A DNA stretch of 64,000 nt from Acanthacorydalis orientalis (lineage: Eukaryota; Arthropoda; Insecta; Megaloptera; Corydalidae), in NCBI GenBank assembly GCA_034766995.1, contig CM068316.1:16909090-16973089 (forward strand). The letters are read 5' to 3'. The position numbers were made by a program, and so were the translations under genes. Under the pieces are notes generated by a model. That model was not told the DNA's origin. It did not search any database and saw nothing but the letters and a program-made list of their open reading frames with translations. Below are positions 40,269-51,280 of the stretch, piece after piece. The stretch's first letter is position 1; each line of letters opens with the position of its first letter.

Positions 40269-40976
40269 TTAGGTTGATAAGAAAAAAATTGGTTTTTGTT
40301 TTTTGAATTCTAACCTTAATTTTTTTCAACGAAAGTGTCATTTCATCGTGTTTATGTTAATATCATTTTAAAGTGAACTTTTCGGTCTGTATTTTGGTAA
40401 CATCACTTTTGGTTTTATTATTATTTTTTTTTTCAAATTAGGCTATTAAAAATGGAAAAAAGCAAATGAGAGCAACTTTTTTTATGAGTTCAAAACGGGT
40501 GGTAAAGCAGCAGAAACTGCTTGTAAACTAAACGATGCTTTGGAGTGGATACTATTAAAGAACGTACGGTACAATAGTAGTTCCAAAAAGTTGAGAGCAT
40601 TGTAGGCTGCGAACATCCTTATATAACAGCCTTTTTGTACGAGTTCAAAACGGTTGGTAAAGTAGCAGATTCTGCTCGTAAACTGAACGATACTTTTGTT
40701 ATGCGTACTGTTAAGGAATGTACCATGCAATGGTGGTTCTAAAAAGTTCATGCTGAGGACAAGAACCTTGAAGATTATGAAGGTCTTGGGCGACCTTCTT
40801 CAGTTTATAACGACCAACTGAAGGCATTAGTTGAATCAGAACCACGAACAATTCGAGAACTTGCAAAAAATTAGACGTTAGTCATCAAACAGTTCTGGAC
40901 TACTTAAAACCACTTAAATTAAAAATATATATGAATTTGAAGGTCATAAACCGCAATTATTTTTCTACCAACCTAA
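40269..40976 (+). mobile_element. Mariner miniature, family A, with internal HTH duplication
   Basis: Both ends present (left TTAGGTTGATAAGAAAAAAA, right CCGCAATTATTTTTCTACCA), flanked by TA. At about 708 bp it is some 150 bp longer than its relatives because the segment coding for the first HTH part is present twice (about 40487-40595 and 40638-40750), separated by a short unrelated stretch. The second copy continues into SVYNDQLKALVESEP and the normal end. Both copies carry frame errors. Confidence 0.88.
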
Positions 40977-41082
40977 TAGATTAGTGTTTATTATTTTTAA
41001 TAAAATAATAGTTCATAGTTCACTATTATTATCACAAAATCATGGAATGAATTAACAATAATTCACATTACATTATTAGGCA

Positions 41083-41393
41083 AATTTTTAAACTTCCTCT
41101 TCTCATGATCAATTGTTGAATACTTGGGTAAAGTTGATTAAGTTTCTTCTGATCATTTAGATGCTACAAAAATTAACTGAAAAAAGTTTGATAGATCGTT
41201 TGTCTTCTTATAATTCGTCCCACACATGTAACTGTAATGATTCATTTCGTAATTAGAAGATACTAATTAAAAATAAATCGTCTTTCATAAAAGGAAAGAA
41301 AATAAGAGAAAAGCATGGCGTATCTCTATCAGTACAATGAAAAAGCCAGCTGTATCCTAAAAACATGATGTGTATTTGGTGCGATTGGTAAGC
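41083..41393 (+). mobile_element. Older mariner, 5' portion (split by a nested mariner)
   Basis: Degraded mariner transposase coding sequence: YLGKVD, then remnants of the WVPHEL region (LDATKIN-KKSLIDRL, about 41150-41205), then KAWRISISTMKKPAVSPKHDVY-like remains (about 41311-41375). The reading stops at 41393 where the mariner 41396-42688 begins, and resumes at 42691. The N-terminal HTH part before 41083 is not recognisable. Confidence 0.65.
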
Positions 41394-41395
41394 TA

Positions 41396-42688
41396 CGAGG
41401 ATGGTCCCAGAAGTACCCGGCCTGACCTAGAGATTGCGGCAGTTGTTTGAAAAATATCACTGTATTAGAAAGTACACAATCTATAAAGCATATGTTTCAA
41501 GTTTGAGGACGCCACGTTGTTTAGTATTTGTTTGGCAGCCATCAATAGTGAACGTTTTCAGTGAATTTGTGAAAATGGAGAAAATTGGTCATCGTTACGT
41601 GATACAATACTTTTATTTGAAAGACCTCAGCCCAACCAATACAAAAGCTGAACTGTATTCTACTCTGGGTGACTCTGCTCCTTCGTTTACAACAGTGAAA
41701 TATTGGGTAGCAGAGTTTAAACGAGGCCGTACGAGCTGCCAAGACGAGCATCGCAGTGGTCGACCAAATGAGGTGACGACTCCAGAAATGGCGAAGAAAA
41801 TCCACAAAGCGGTACTGGATGATCGTCGACTGAAAGTGCGCGAGCTAGCAGACATAGTAGGTATTTCAAAAAGTGCGGTACATCGCATATTATCTGAAAA
41901 TTTGGACATGAGAAAGCTGTGTGCAAGATAGGTGCCGCGTTTGCTCACACTCGAGCAAAAGCAGTGTCGTGAAGATGTTTCAATTGAGTGTTTAGCGAAG
42001 TTTCACAGCAACAAAGCAGAATTTTTGCACCGTTTCATAACCATAGAAGAAACATGGGTCCATCACTTCACACCCGAGACAAAAGAACAATCAAAACAAT
42101 GGAGTGAAAAGGGAGAACCGGCTCCAAAGAAGGCGAAGACCGTTTCATCTGCAGGCAAGATCATGGCGTCGGTTTTTTGGGATGCGCGTGGGATAATTTT
42201 CATTGACTATCTTGAAAGAGGAAAAACTATCAACGGCGAGTATTATGTGAACTTATTGCAACGTTTGAGCGAAGAAATCAAGCAAAAACGGCCGCATTTG
42301 GCTAAGAAGAAAGTTTTGTTTCATCAAGACAATGCACCAGCTCACAAATCCGTTATTGCAATGGCCAAAATTAATGAATTAAAGTTTGAATTGCTACCTC
42401 ATGCACCCTATTCGCCAGATTTAGCCTCCTCGGATTATTTTCTGTTCCTAAACTTGAAAAAATGGCTCAGTGGTCAAAGATTTCCCAACGATGAAGAAGT
42501 GATGTCGGCAGTTAATGGGTATTTTGAGGAGCAAGACAGTTCTTATTATAAAAAGGGTATCGAACTTATTGAACATCGATGGGAAAAGTGTATAGAGCTG
42601 AAAGGAGATTATGTTGAAAATAAATATATTTTTTTCCAAAATTTTTCTGTTTTCTTTGTTGGGTCAGGTACTTCTGGGACCACCCTCG
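41396..42688 (+). mobile_element. Nearly intact mariner element (1,293 bp)
   Basis: Full-length element with inverted ends CGAGGATGGTCCCAGAAGTA and, reversed from the right, CGAGGGTGGTCCCAGAAGTA (one difference in 20) and TA duplications at 41394-41395 and 42689-42690. The length is typical of mariner. It encodes one transposase frame with a single internal stop and a 3' frameshift. Few lesions and well-matched ends make it the youngest mariner in the window. It inserted into an older mariner whose halves flank it. Confidence 0.97.
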
Positions 42689-42711
42689 TATCATACAATA
42701 TTTTCTTTTGA
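41575..42711 (+). pseudogene. Mariner transposase, one premature stop, D-to-E at first catalytic site
   Basis: The frame starts at ATG 41575 (MEKIGHRYVIQ). The N-terminal paired HTH region covers roughly residues 1-112 (YWVAEFKRGRT, RSGRPNEVTT, RELADIVGISKSAVHRI). Codon 119 is TAG (41929-41931) where relatives have the Trp of the WVPH-type motif. The catalytic domain follows: TIEETWVHH (the first catalytic Asp replaced by Glu at 42046-42048), VLFHQDNAPAHKS (second Asp) and SPDLASSDYFLF (third Asp), with 34 residues between the second and third, as in the D34D mariner family. The usual C-terminus GDYVE is reached near 42620, but an apparent one-base loss removes the expected stop, so the frame continues through the 3' terminal repeat to 42711. 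It is unlikely to be active as it stands. Confidence 0.95.
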
Positions 42712-43095
42712 TCAGTAACTAAACCATTAATACATAAAAGTGCATTACTAAATGGATCTATCTGAAGACATACAACGAGTGAAAATGGTTGGTATTGATG
42801 AACATAATTGCCGTTATATTTTATAATATTGATACCAGATCACATAAATCACCATAGAGAAATTATTGAAATGCAGCTGAAAGTTTTACATCATCATTCG
42901 TATTTACCAGATCTTTAAATTATCGTCTATTTAGATTGTTTGAAAATCACTTGCATAGAACCCAATTTAAGAGTTTATAGATCTTTGAGATGAATTGAGA
43001 TACCTTCACAAAAACATTGCTAATTTTTTGCATAACAAATTATAAAATTTCTCAAAAATGGGATGAATTTATATACAATAAGCACACTTATATAT
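42691..43095 (+). mobile_element. Older mariner, 3' portion (split by a nested mariner)
   Basis: Continuation of the element interrupted at 41393. Degraded blocks resemble the mariner catalytic C-terminal half: HHSYLPDL (about 42893-42916, from a PYSPDL motif), RLFRLFENHLHRTQFKSL (about 42925-42980) and YKISQKWDEFIYN (about 43040-43078, the usual GI.KLP.RW end). Many frameshifts. No terminal repeat is clear. Confidence 0.7.
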
Positions 43096-44013
43096 TAATA
43101 TTTTTTTAATATAAAAAAATTAAATCACATTTTTTTAAAAAAAAACGAACGGCTATTTGAATAAATCTAATACGAACAATAAATTAATTAACATATTTAC
43201 GTTAGTAAATACTTGAATAGTTAAATAGAAAATAATTGAACTACAAATTAGAAAAGTTGATAACCAAACAAAATATATTGAAATGAAATAGATAAATGAT
43301 AATATTTTTTCCCAACTAAAACTGTGAACGCAGAAACTGAGAACATAATTCACACCTCCAGAGTAGATTGATATAAGCATACATACGGATTATTTAAATT
43401 ATTTTAAACGAAACACTAAATGGAAACATCTTATATATATTATATTTGATACAATAAAACTTTCTATTAATTTAATTTCAACACTTTTAACGGTAGCTAT
43501 TTTATACAAAACTGCTTTCTATATTTCGTAATCTTTCATGTTAAAATAAATTTATACTTAGTAGTAATTTACAACATTTACTTTAAAAAGTTAACATCTT
43601 ACTGACAATGAATAAAATTAAAATCTACAGAAACAATATTTTCAATTAAACAAACAATAGGAACAATTTTCATTTATTTGACTGAACTTTAAAAAAATAA
43701 TTTCATTCACAGCCGTGTTTTCACAAAAATATTTCATTGTTCACTGTTACATATTTAATCACAATAAAATCCAGTACTCGAGAATAACAACAACAGAAAC
43801 AAGAGTTGTACGGTATAAACGATAAAGATGAAAAAAAACTTGAAAGCACATCGTTAAACACAAATTGCACAAACTAAACAAGCAACGATTATTGTACAAT
43901 ACAGAAGGACGTTTTATTGAACATCATACGAAAAACCGTACAAACAATAATTTGTATGCAACCACGTATGTTGAGAATTGAAGTATGTGTTATGTACAGT
44001 ACATATATATGTA

Positions 44014-44080
<67 letters not shown>

Positions 44081-45577
44081 GTATATACATATACAAGATG
44101 TAACAAAAAAATTAAAATATTTATATAAAATTATTCCAATTTTTGTGACATAACATAATAGAAGGCAATATGTAGTTATAAAAACATGCATAACTTACAA
44201 AATTCTTTCAAATACCACATCATTAAAGAACAATTGACAATACTTGTATTTTTCAAGTCTATGATGCATTACTTTTGGTTATTTTCTACGACAGATTTTA
44301 ATCTTTGGCTCATCTCCACACAACTTGTTTTTTTATATTATTGAGCAAAAAAATCTCAAAATTATCTAAGAATCGCATCGAGTTGAAACCGATTATAACA
44401 AAAAAAAGTTTAGAGACTTACGACCATAATATAATTATTTTCAACACTAATTAGTATTCAATTAATCACAAGAAATTGTCTAAATCTTTGTACATATCAA
44501 AAGTCTCCTAAATCAAACAAATATCAGCATTAAATAAAGTTTTCATTGAATACTTCAACATATAACATTATATTTTTTTTTAATTTACAAGAGTTAAAAA
44601 TATATAATTTGTGAAAATTAAAAATCGTATAATAGTAAATTGTGTTATGCAATTTTCGTTTATAAAATTAAGAATTGATGATATAGAATCAAGTTTCTAT
44701 ATATCTTTATAATTTTTTATTCTATTATTTAAAAAGTTACAAAATTTGTAAAATTAAGCGTTATTTAACCAATTTAGTTATGATATCAAAGATAAATTTT
44801 AATATGTCAAAAATAAGGAATAGGTAATTAGATAATTGAATAATTGTAAGTTTAATAAATCAAATACTGACCTTAAAGATATCTAAAAAAATCTCTAAAC
44901 TTGGAAGCTCGAGTTTGACATAATACGTCTGATAGAAACCACCTAAAATTTATAATAATGTTTTATCAATAAAGCATTTGTCTATTGAAATACTAGCGAA
45001 TTACTAAAATTAAATTATTCTTTAATTATAACGCATGGTTTTGCATGTTTCAACATTATTTCATATATAAAAATGCGGAAATAAGTACAGTTTTTATTTA
45101 ATTTATATTTATGAATTACATTAATTTAATTTTTGTGGCCAGATATCGACTTATAAAGAAATAAACGTTTAATATACGGATGATAATAGCGCTCGATAGA
45201 CAATCATATCAATTAATTTTGATAAATAGTGACATCGTTTTTTGTAAAATCTGTGATTGAAAACTGACCAAGAAGACTAAGTTAATTTTTTCAAAAGGTT
45301 ACAAAAAAAATAATATGCTTAAGCTGTAAAATATAGGTTTTTCGAAGAAAAATAATTAATAAAAAAATCGCCTGAAACATATATCTTTACAATTAATGAC
45401 TTAAAATAAATCATTTCTCAACGGTATAAGTAACAAAAAAGATTTGTAGCAATCAACATTAGATCTTGAAGAAATAAATAAATCCTTGATAAAATTCCGC
45501 CAACGGAAGATTTATATCTAAAACAGTTTTTTCTTTGTATTTAATAATGTTTATTATGAGTTACTGTAACGACTTAT
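43096..45577. other. AT-rich spacer, no gene seen
   Basis: A long (TA)n tract at 44004-44084. At 44270-44340 the minus strand has a short Tc1-like reading (EMSQRLKSVVENNQ) that is too short to call. Otherwise nothing recognised. Confidence 0.5.
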
Positions 45578-45581
45578 TTAA

Positions 45582-45817
45582 CCCTTCCGCTGCAGCGAAA
45601 TCTAATCCACGGTAGACATTCACTCAAAGAGAGAACTGGACATGTAATAGAGATGGTAGCCTTTGACTTGTATTCAATCAACATGCTAGATAATAAATAT
45701 GTCTTTAGGCATCAACAACACCATCTCGTCAATGTTAATTGAGTGCCTAAAGGCACTTACAGTACTGGTCAAACGATATTAGTTGAGCGCCTAATAGCAC
45801 TTACAGCAGTAAAATGG
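45582..45817. mobile_element. PiggyBac-like miniature element
   Basis: About 236 bp between TTAA at 45578-45581 and 45818-45821. The left end CCCTTCCGCTGCAGCG and the reversed right end CCATTTTACTGCTGTA are imperfect inverted repeats. The right half contains two tandem versions of a 40-odd-bp unit (TTGAGTGCCTAAAGGCACTTACAG and TTGAGCGCCTAATAGCACTTACAG, differing at a few bases), the first of which is itself palindromic (GTGCCTAAAGGCAC). No protein coded. Confidence 0.65.
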
Positions 45818-45821
45818 TTAA

Positions 45822-46066
45822 TTACAATAAATATTATTTCTCTAACGCCATTTATGCTTTGTTAAGTTCTACTATTCATTCTACCTACGATCACGATTTC
45901 AATGTTCATAATTAACTTTTCAACACATACGAGTATTTCAAAAATCTAAAAAGTATTTACAAAATCTACTTAACAAATAATGATTGAAAAACATGAACCG
46001 TAATGTCGTAAAGAATGCAAGTGAAATAATAACAAATAAACAGTCTCATGGTATAATATAATGACA
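45822..46066. other. Short AT-rich spacer
   Basis: Nothing recognised. Confidence 0.5.
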
Positions 46067-46295
46067 TTAGGTTGATAGAAAAATAATTGCGGTATTGCTT
46101 CTTTTCCATTTTTAATTCAATAGCCCAATTTGAAGTAAAATTAATAATAAAATCATAGTCGATATTACCAAAATATAGACAGAAAAATGCATTTTAAAAT
46201 GATATTAACATGAACACAATGATATTACACTTCCATTGAAAAATAAAGTTATAATTCAGACAACAAAAACTGAAATTATTTTCCTACAAACCTAA
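46067..46295 (-). mobile_element. Short family A mariner miniature (229 bp)
   Basis: Both ends present (left TTAGGTTGATAGAAAAATAA, right TTATTTTCCTACAAACCTAA) with TA outside. Read in reverse it contains the family 5' leader and the start region of the transposase (GGAAAAGAAGCAA) but the whole HTH coding segment is deleted. It is a third size class beside the 550-bp and 79-bp forms. Confidence 0.88.
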
Positions 46296-46638
46296 TAATT
46301 CAGAAAGCAAGCGACTTAAAGCGACTAAACTGTCTTGAATGATTTAAAACAAAATGGTTATTTTTGATTAATAAAATCTTAACATTATTTTCCATGAAAA
46401 TATCCGTTTTATACTGTAAAAAATATATCCGTGTAAAATGTATCAAAATATATCCTTATTTATACTGTAAAAAATATATTTAAAATATAAAAAAATGATC
46501 AAGAACGCATATTGTACATACCCATATATATTATAAATATTTCCTCATATTTCTCGACATATTTGGAATATTTGAAAAACTTTTTAACAGGAAAACATAA
46601 CGCTACTTAATAAGATAAATTGTGCAAACGAATACTTT

Positions 46639-46685
<47 letters not shown>

Positions 46686-46742
46686 TTAGCAAATCAGAAG
46701 AAATAATATGTGTTAAAAAATATCAATAAATGTATTAAGTAT
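46296..46742. other. AT-rich spacer with (TA)n
   Basis: (TA)n at 46638-46681. Nothing else recognised. Confidence 0.55.
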
Positions 46743-47245
46743 AAAAAATTAATTCGGTACCTTTAAATTAAATCAATCATAACTATGTTTTAACTAAAAT
46801 ATTTTCTCGTCATTTTAGGATTTTGAAATGCAAAAATTAACATTTATAAATACTATATATCTTAACCAAGCAGTTGGTATAACTTCATAAATCAGTTGTG
46901 AATACAATGGCGTTCAAAAAGCGACAAATTAGGCATTGCATACTTTTCGTATTTAGTAAAATGCTGCCGAAACCGCGGATATGATTTTTTAAGCTTTCGG
47001 AGAAGGTGTTGTGATCGATAAAACATGCAAAAAATCCTAAAACAGTGGAAGTGATTCGAAAATACATACAATTTCATTGACTCAAAGTCGCAATCTTTTT
47101 TTCGACAAGGGATTAGTCAATTACCAGCCAGATGGAGTTAGATTATATAAAATAATGGACGATATTTTGAGGACTAAAATGTATTCTATTTTTCCATAAA
47201 CATTTGTTTTCTATAAAAAAAGGCACAGAATTAATTTGTACACCG
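46743..47245 (+). mobile_element. Mariner miniature element, family B, copy 3
   Basis: Left end AATTAATTCGGTACCTTT; right end GGCACAGAATTAATTTGTAC. Best preserved of the family: the plus strand starts with MAFKKRQIRHCILFVFSK (ATG at about 46909), then PKPRI, a frame break, FGEGVV and CKKSLKQWK (mariner N-terminal HTH region), and jumps to GISQLPARW and a degraded NNGRYFED-like end (about 47110-47175). Catalytic core absent. The minus-strand frames 46885-47077 are shadows. Confidence 0.87.
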
Positions 47246-47540
47246 AATAGAAGAAAATGTAAGTTGATTCCGTTGTAAAAGATTATTAATTAATGAATAT
47301 AACAATGAATGTATATTAAACACAAAGTATTTTTCCACTAAAGGATATTTATCTCAACCTACATATTATTCTTCGGAATACTTCCCATCGATTTCGTTAA
47401 TTTGTTCACCGTTTAACGACAAAAAAAATAAAAACAGGTAAATTATAATAAATTTTCAGTTTTTCAAAAAGGTTTTATACTTTTAATTTATATTTTATAT
47501 AATTATTTTTATACACAAATTACTTTTATTTTCAATTGTA

Positions 47541-48080
47541 TTAAGTTGGTAGGAAAATAATTGTTGTTTTTGTTTTCTGAATTCTAACTTTAATTTTTTT
47601 CAACAAAAGTGTCATTTCATCGTATTCATGTTAATATCACTTTAAAGTACATTTTTCGGTCTTTATTTTGATAACATTGATTTTGATTTTATTATTAATT
47701 TTGCTTCAAATTAAGCTATTGAATTAAAGATAGAAAAGAAGCAAATAAGAGCAAAACGATTGGTAAATCAGCAGAAACTGCTTGTGAACTAAACGATGCC
47801 TATGGTATGGATATTGTTAAGAAATACATAATGTAATGGTAGTTCCAAAAATGTCATACTGGGGACTAGACCCTTGAAGATAAATAAAATCGCGGATGTC
47901 CTTCCAAAGTTAATAACGACCAACTGAAGGCGTTAGTTGAATCAGAACCACGTATAATTCGAGAACGTAAAAAAAATTAAGCATGAGTCCTCAAACAGTT
48001 CTAGATTACTTAAAACCACTTAAATTAAAAAATGTATCTGAATTTGATCATAATCCGTAATTATTTTTCTACCAAGCTAA
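47541..48080 (+). mobile_element. Mariner miniature element, family A
   Basis: Both ends present (left TTAAGTTGGTAGGAAAATAA; right ATTATTTTTCTACCAAGCTAA), 540 bp, TA on both sides. The HTH coding segment is present with deletions and stops (SAETACELNDAYGMDIV, about 47766-47820; NDQLKALVESEPR, about 47915-47955). Its 3' flank (48081-48207) is shared with the copy at 57412-57958. Confidence 0.9.
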
Positions 48081-48207
48081 TATTTAAAGTATTAAAGGAG
48101 AAATATTTTTTATGATTAATTCCTTCACGTTTAGATTAATTCAATTCATATAAATTTTTTACAAAATAAATAACTTTTAACTGATTAAAAAACATAATCT
48201 AATACTA
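48081..48207. repeat. Flank shared with 57959-58093
   Basis: About 130 bp alike in both places (for example AAATAAATAACTTTTAACTG and TCTAATACTACCC are the same), each directly following a family A copy. The 5' flanks of the two copies do not match. Confidence 0.85.
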
Positions 48208-48742
48208 CCCCACTATAAGCTGAAGAAGAACCTTCAGTTCATAACGACTAACTGAAAGCGTTAGTTGAATCAAACCCACGCAACAACATTTCGAGAGCTT
48301 GCACAAAATTTAGGCATTTTATTACTTCAAACAACTAATATTTGTATAACCAGAGGAATATTAATTAAAACTCTTTGATTTTCCTATATTTTACTTATTA
48401 TTATGTTAGGAGGTATATTAGTTTTATTTATTTATATAACCAGTTTAACTTCAAATGAATTATTCTCAATTTCAGTAAAAAATCTTCTATTCAATATTTC
48501 ATTTTTTTTAGTAATTTTAATTACATTAATTGAATTTTTTCAATTATTATAAATATTGATATAAACATCATCGAAAATATTTATTCTAATGAAAATTCCA
48601 TAAACTTAATTAAATTATATAATTTTCCAACATTAAATTTAAGCTTCTTATTAATTAATTACTTATTTTTAACGTAGCTAGGACAATCAAAAAAGCTTGT
48701 TAAATGGGTGCATAGATAGCAATTATTTTTCTATCAAACTAA
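48208..48742 (+). mobile_element. Family A fragment interrupted by mitochondrial DNA
   Basis: Starts in the middle of the HTH segment (CTTCAGTTCATAACGACTAA), runs through ESNPRNNISRACTKF-like codons to about 48318, then is replaced by mitochondrial ND6 sequence. The family A 3' terminal repeat (CAATTATTTTTCTATCAAAC) returns at about 48720-48742. The left part of the element is missing. Confidence 0.85.
48319..48690 (+). pseudogene. ND6: Nuclear copy of mitochondrial ND6 (NUMT)
   Basis: With the invertebrate mitochondrial code the plus strand reads QTTNICMTSGMLIKTLWFSY, then MLGGMLVLFIYMTSLTSNEL, the hallmark of insect NADH dehydrogenase subunit 6 (a membrane subunit of complex I). AGA at 48352-48354 is read as Ser and TGA at 48376-48378 as Trp, so the nuclear code would stop there: direct proof of mitochondrial origin. 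After 77 codons a frameshift leads to TAA (48550-48552); the remainder continues in another frame (ENSMNLIKLYNFPTLNLS, LINYLFLT; about 48553-48674). The gene's start and its last residues are missing. It lies inside a family A mariner fragment. Non-functional in the nucleus. Confidence 0.96.
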
Positions 48743-49042
48743 TACTTTTATCACCGATTGTAATTTTCATCTACTTACAATACCAGAGAAACGGACAAAT
48801 GATTTAATAGGTTAATATTTAAAACAATTGTTTTAAAGGGTTAAATGAAATTCAATCTTAACTGTTAAAGTGAAAAATTAACACCTTAAAAGCAAAGTTA
48901 ATAGCAATAAAAACTTCAAAGTATTATCAGATTATGATCAGAGAAACTACATATTTCGAATAAGAAAACATACATACATTATCATATAATTTTGTATTCA
49001 GATATGGTTTCTACAAGAACATTCCAGGAACTTTATTATTAC

Positions 49043-49096
<54 letters not shown>

Positions 49097-51280
49097 AAGG
49101 TATTTCTCTATATGTATTCAGACTACAAGCAACACAAGCTACAATCAACCTAAACTGGATATGTTGAAGAGATTGCGGGGTATATTTTGTGGTCTGTTGT
49201 TGTCGTAGTTGTGTTTCGTACGACAGAAAAACCACCCGTGGCGGCCCCGAGCGGGCCTGCGAGGGCCGCGATTAATCGCATCCATAAACAAGCCGTCGGT
49301 ACGCTCAACACTGAATTAACGTAATAGAATACATGTGTGTTGTGGCTACATCGAATGTAGTGCTGTCATTGGTGGTTTTTTACTTCATATGTTGCCATAG
49401 GTTATGTTATGATTATTTTCCCCTTTGTAATAATGTTTCCAGCAATTGGGATGAAATCGACGGATGTTCAATGAATGTTTAGTATTTTATTTTTATATAT
49501 TTATCTAGAAATATTTTATGAAAAAGTAAATCGATGTACACAGATAAACGTCATAATCTGATTTCCGTCAATCAATTACAATTACTTTGAAAAAAATAAT
49601 TAATATTTAATCCATATAATAATAGTTATTCGATTAAATATTTTCTTATAAGGTTTAGTTGATGATTATAAAATATACAAGTATTTAATCATTAAAAAAA
49701 TGTATTTAATCATTAAATTAAATCATTAATTAAATACCCAGGATTGGATTAATTCAATCAAAAACTAATTACTTAAATTTATACCTGAAAAAGGGATCAG
49801 AATTATAAAATAGAAGCAAAAACTATAAAAAAATAAATATTCTATACATTCAAATAAAATGTATATTCTATTTTCAGCACTTAACTAAAAATCTAAAATA
49901 AATTTCAATATTTCAATCTAAAGTTATTCTTCATTTCATCTTTTGTATTTGCCTTCAGCATAAAATTAAAATGAAAAATAGATAATAAAACTCTTTTTCT
50001 CTCTCTCTCTCTCTCATTCATATCTATCAAATACCGATAGTTCTGTTTCCCTGCGAAATAAAATTAATTAAAAATCATCGACATAAAGGACTGAGTGATT
50101 ATTATGAAATGGATCTTTCAAAATCAAACGTTTATCTCAACCTTCATGACTTTGTAAACAAATACAAATTAATAAATTAAGTGCCTGAAATTTTACAGAA
50201 GAATTAGTACAGAAACGGTAACTCTCTAATTACAATTTGGAACCTTGTATTATAAACAAGGAAGGAGAAGGAAAACATAAACTATGCTTTTATATTATGA
50301 TTCTATACCGGAACTTCGACAGAAAAATTTTGAAAACAAGTCTTAAAAGTACATTTTTCCAAATTACAACCGTTCTATAAACATTTTTTTTTTCATTTTC
50401 ATATAAATAATCTAGTTAAGTCAGGTCTAGTTAATCCTGGTCAGGTTTTTATTATATAAGAAAAGCTTTTATTAGAAAATATTAATACTGCACTGAAGTT
50501 AAAGGAGATTATATTAAATGTTTTTTTTTCTTTCTAGGCCGCTGTTCTAAGTCAGATTAAAAAAATTTTATGTAAATAAGTATATTATTTTCTTTACAAA
50601 ATTATTATAAATACTATTAAAGAGAAATCAACATCTGTATACAACTATTAACAAACCTTTGGGAAATGCAAAAAAATATATGAAAAAAGCGTTTTGATAT
50701 TTAGAAAATATATCATTTTTTTCAATTTAAAGAGTATATTAATTTCAATTCGCTATAGAAATACAAATAACCAAAAAAATATGTTTAATATCTAATATAA
50801 ACATTTGCATATAAATCAGCAGCAAACAAATGTTTCTGTTTACATGAAATTAGTAAACATTGTAAATTTTCCAACATCGATACAATATTAATTAATGTTT
50901 TGATATTCACCAACAACAAGCAGTTAGCAGAAAGGTCTTTGTCTTGACTTCCGTTTAATCATAACCCAGGAAAGGACGTGAACCTTACTTATATTATTAA
51001 TTGAAATCAGAAAATAATTTCGTTAAATCATTCAAATGTTAAGTTTTTCAGTACGAAGTTGTCAATTTTTACTTAAGTATTTCAGAACATATTTAAATAA
51101 ATAAATAAATAGCATTCTTATAAACGCCTGTTATCAATACCTTTAAGATTATTTATTAATTTAGTAAAATATTCTTTCGTTTTATTATTTTAGTTTAAGA
51201 TTAATGAAGTTTAAATTTAAACTATATTTTTTAATATATTTTTTACATAACTGAACAGAAATGACGAGAAATTCTAAGTA
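48743..51280. other. Spacer with one GC-rich island
   Basis: (TA)n at 49047-49094. At about 49200-49310 a small GC-rich island occurs (GTGGCGGCCCCGAGCGGGCC, CGAGGGCCGCGATTAATCGC). On its minus strand a start codon (TTTATGGATGCGATTAATCG) opens a short frame; I recognise no domain. It could be a promoter/first exon or a transposon fragment. (CT)n at 49990-50015. The rest is AT-rich without recognisable features. Confidence 0.4.

Noticed and set aside
40482..40751. Minus-strand frame of 89 codons (similar at 198-383 and 54327-54530)
   Set aside because: Antisense shadow of the family A HTH region; it recurs only because the element recurs.
44270..44340. Tc1-like minus-strand reading EMSQRLKSVVENNQ
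   Set aside because: Too short, no ends and no other transposase block nearby.
46885..47077. Two minus-strand frames
   Set aside because: Antisense shadows of the family B HTH region.
48319..48690. ND6 as a functional gene
   Set aside because: It needs the mitochondrial code, is truncated at both ends, is frameshifted and sits inside a nuclear transposon.
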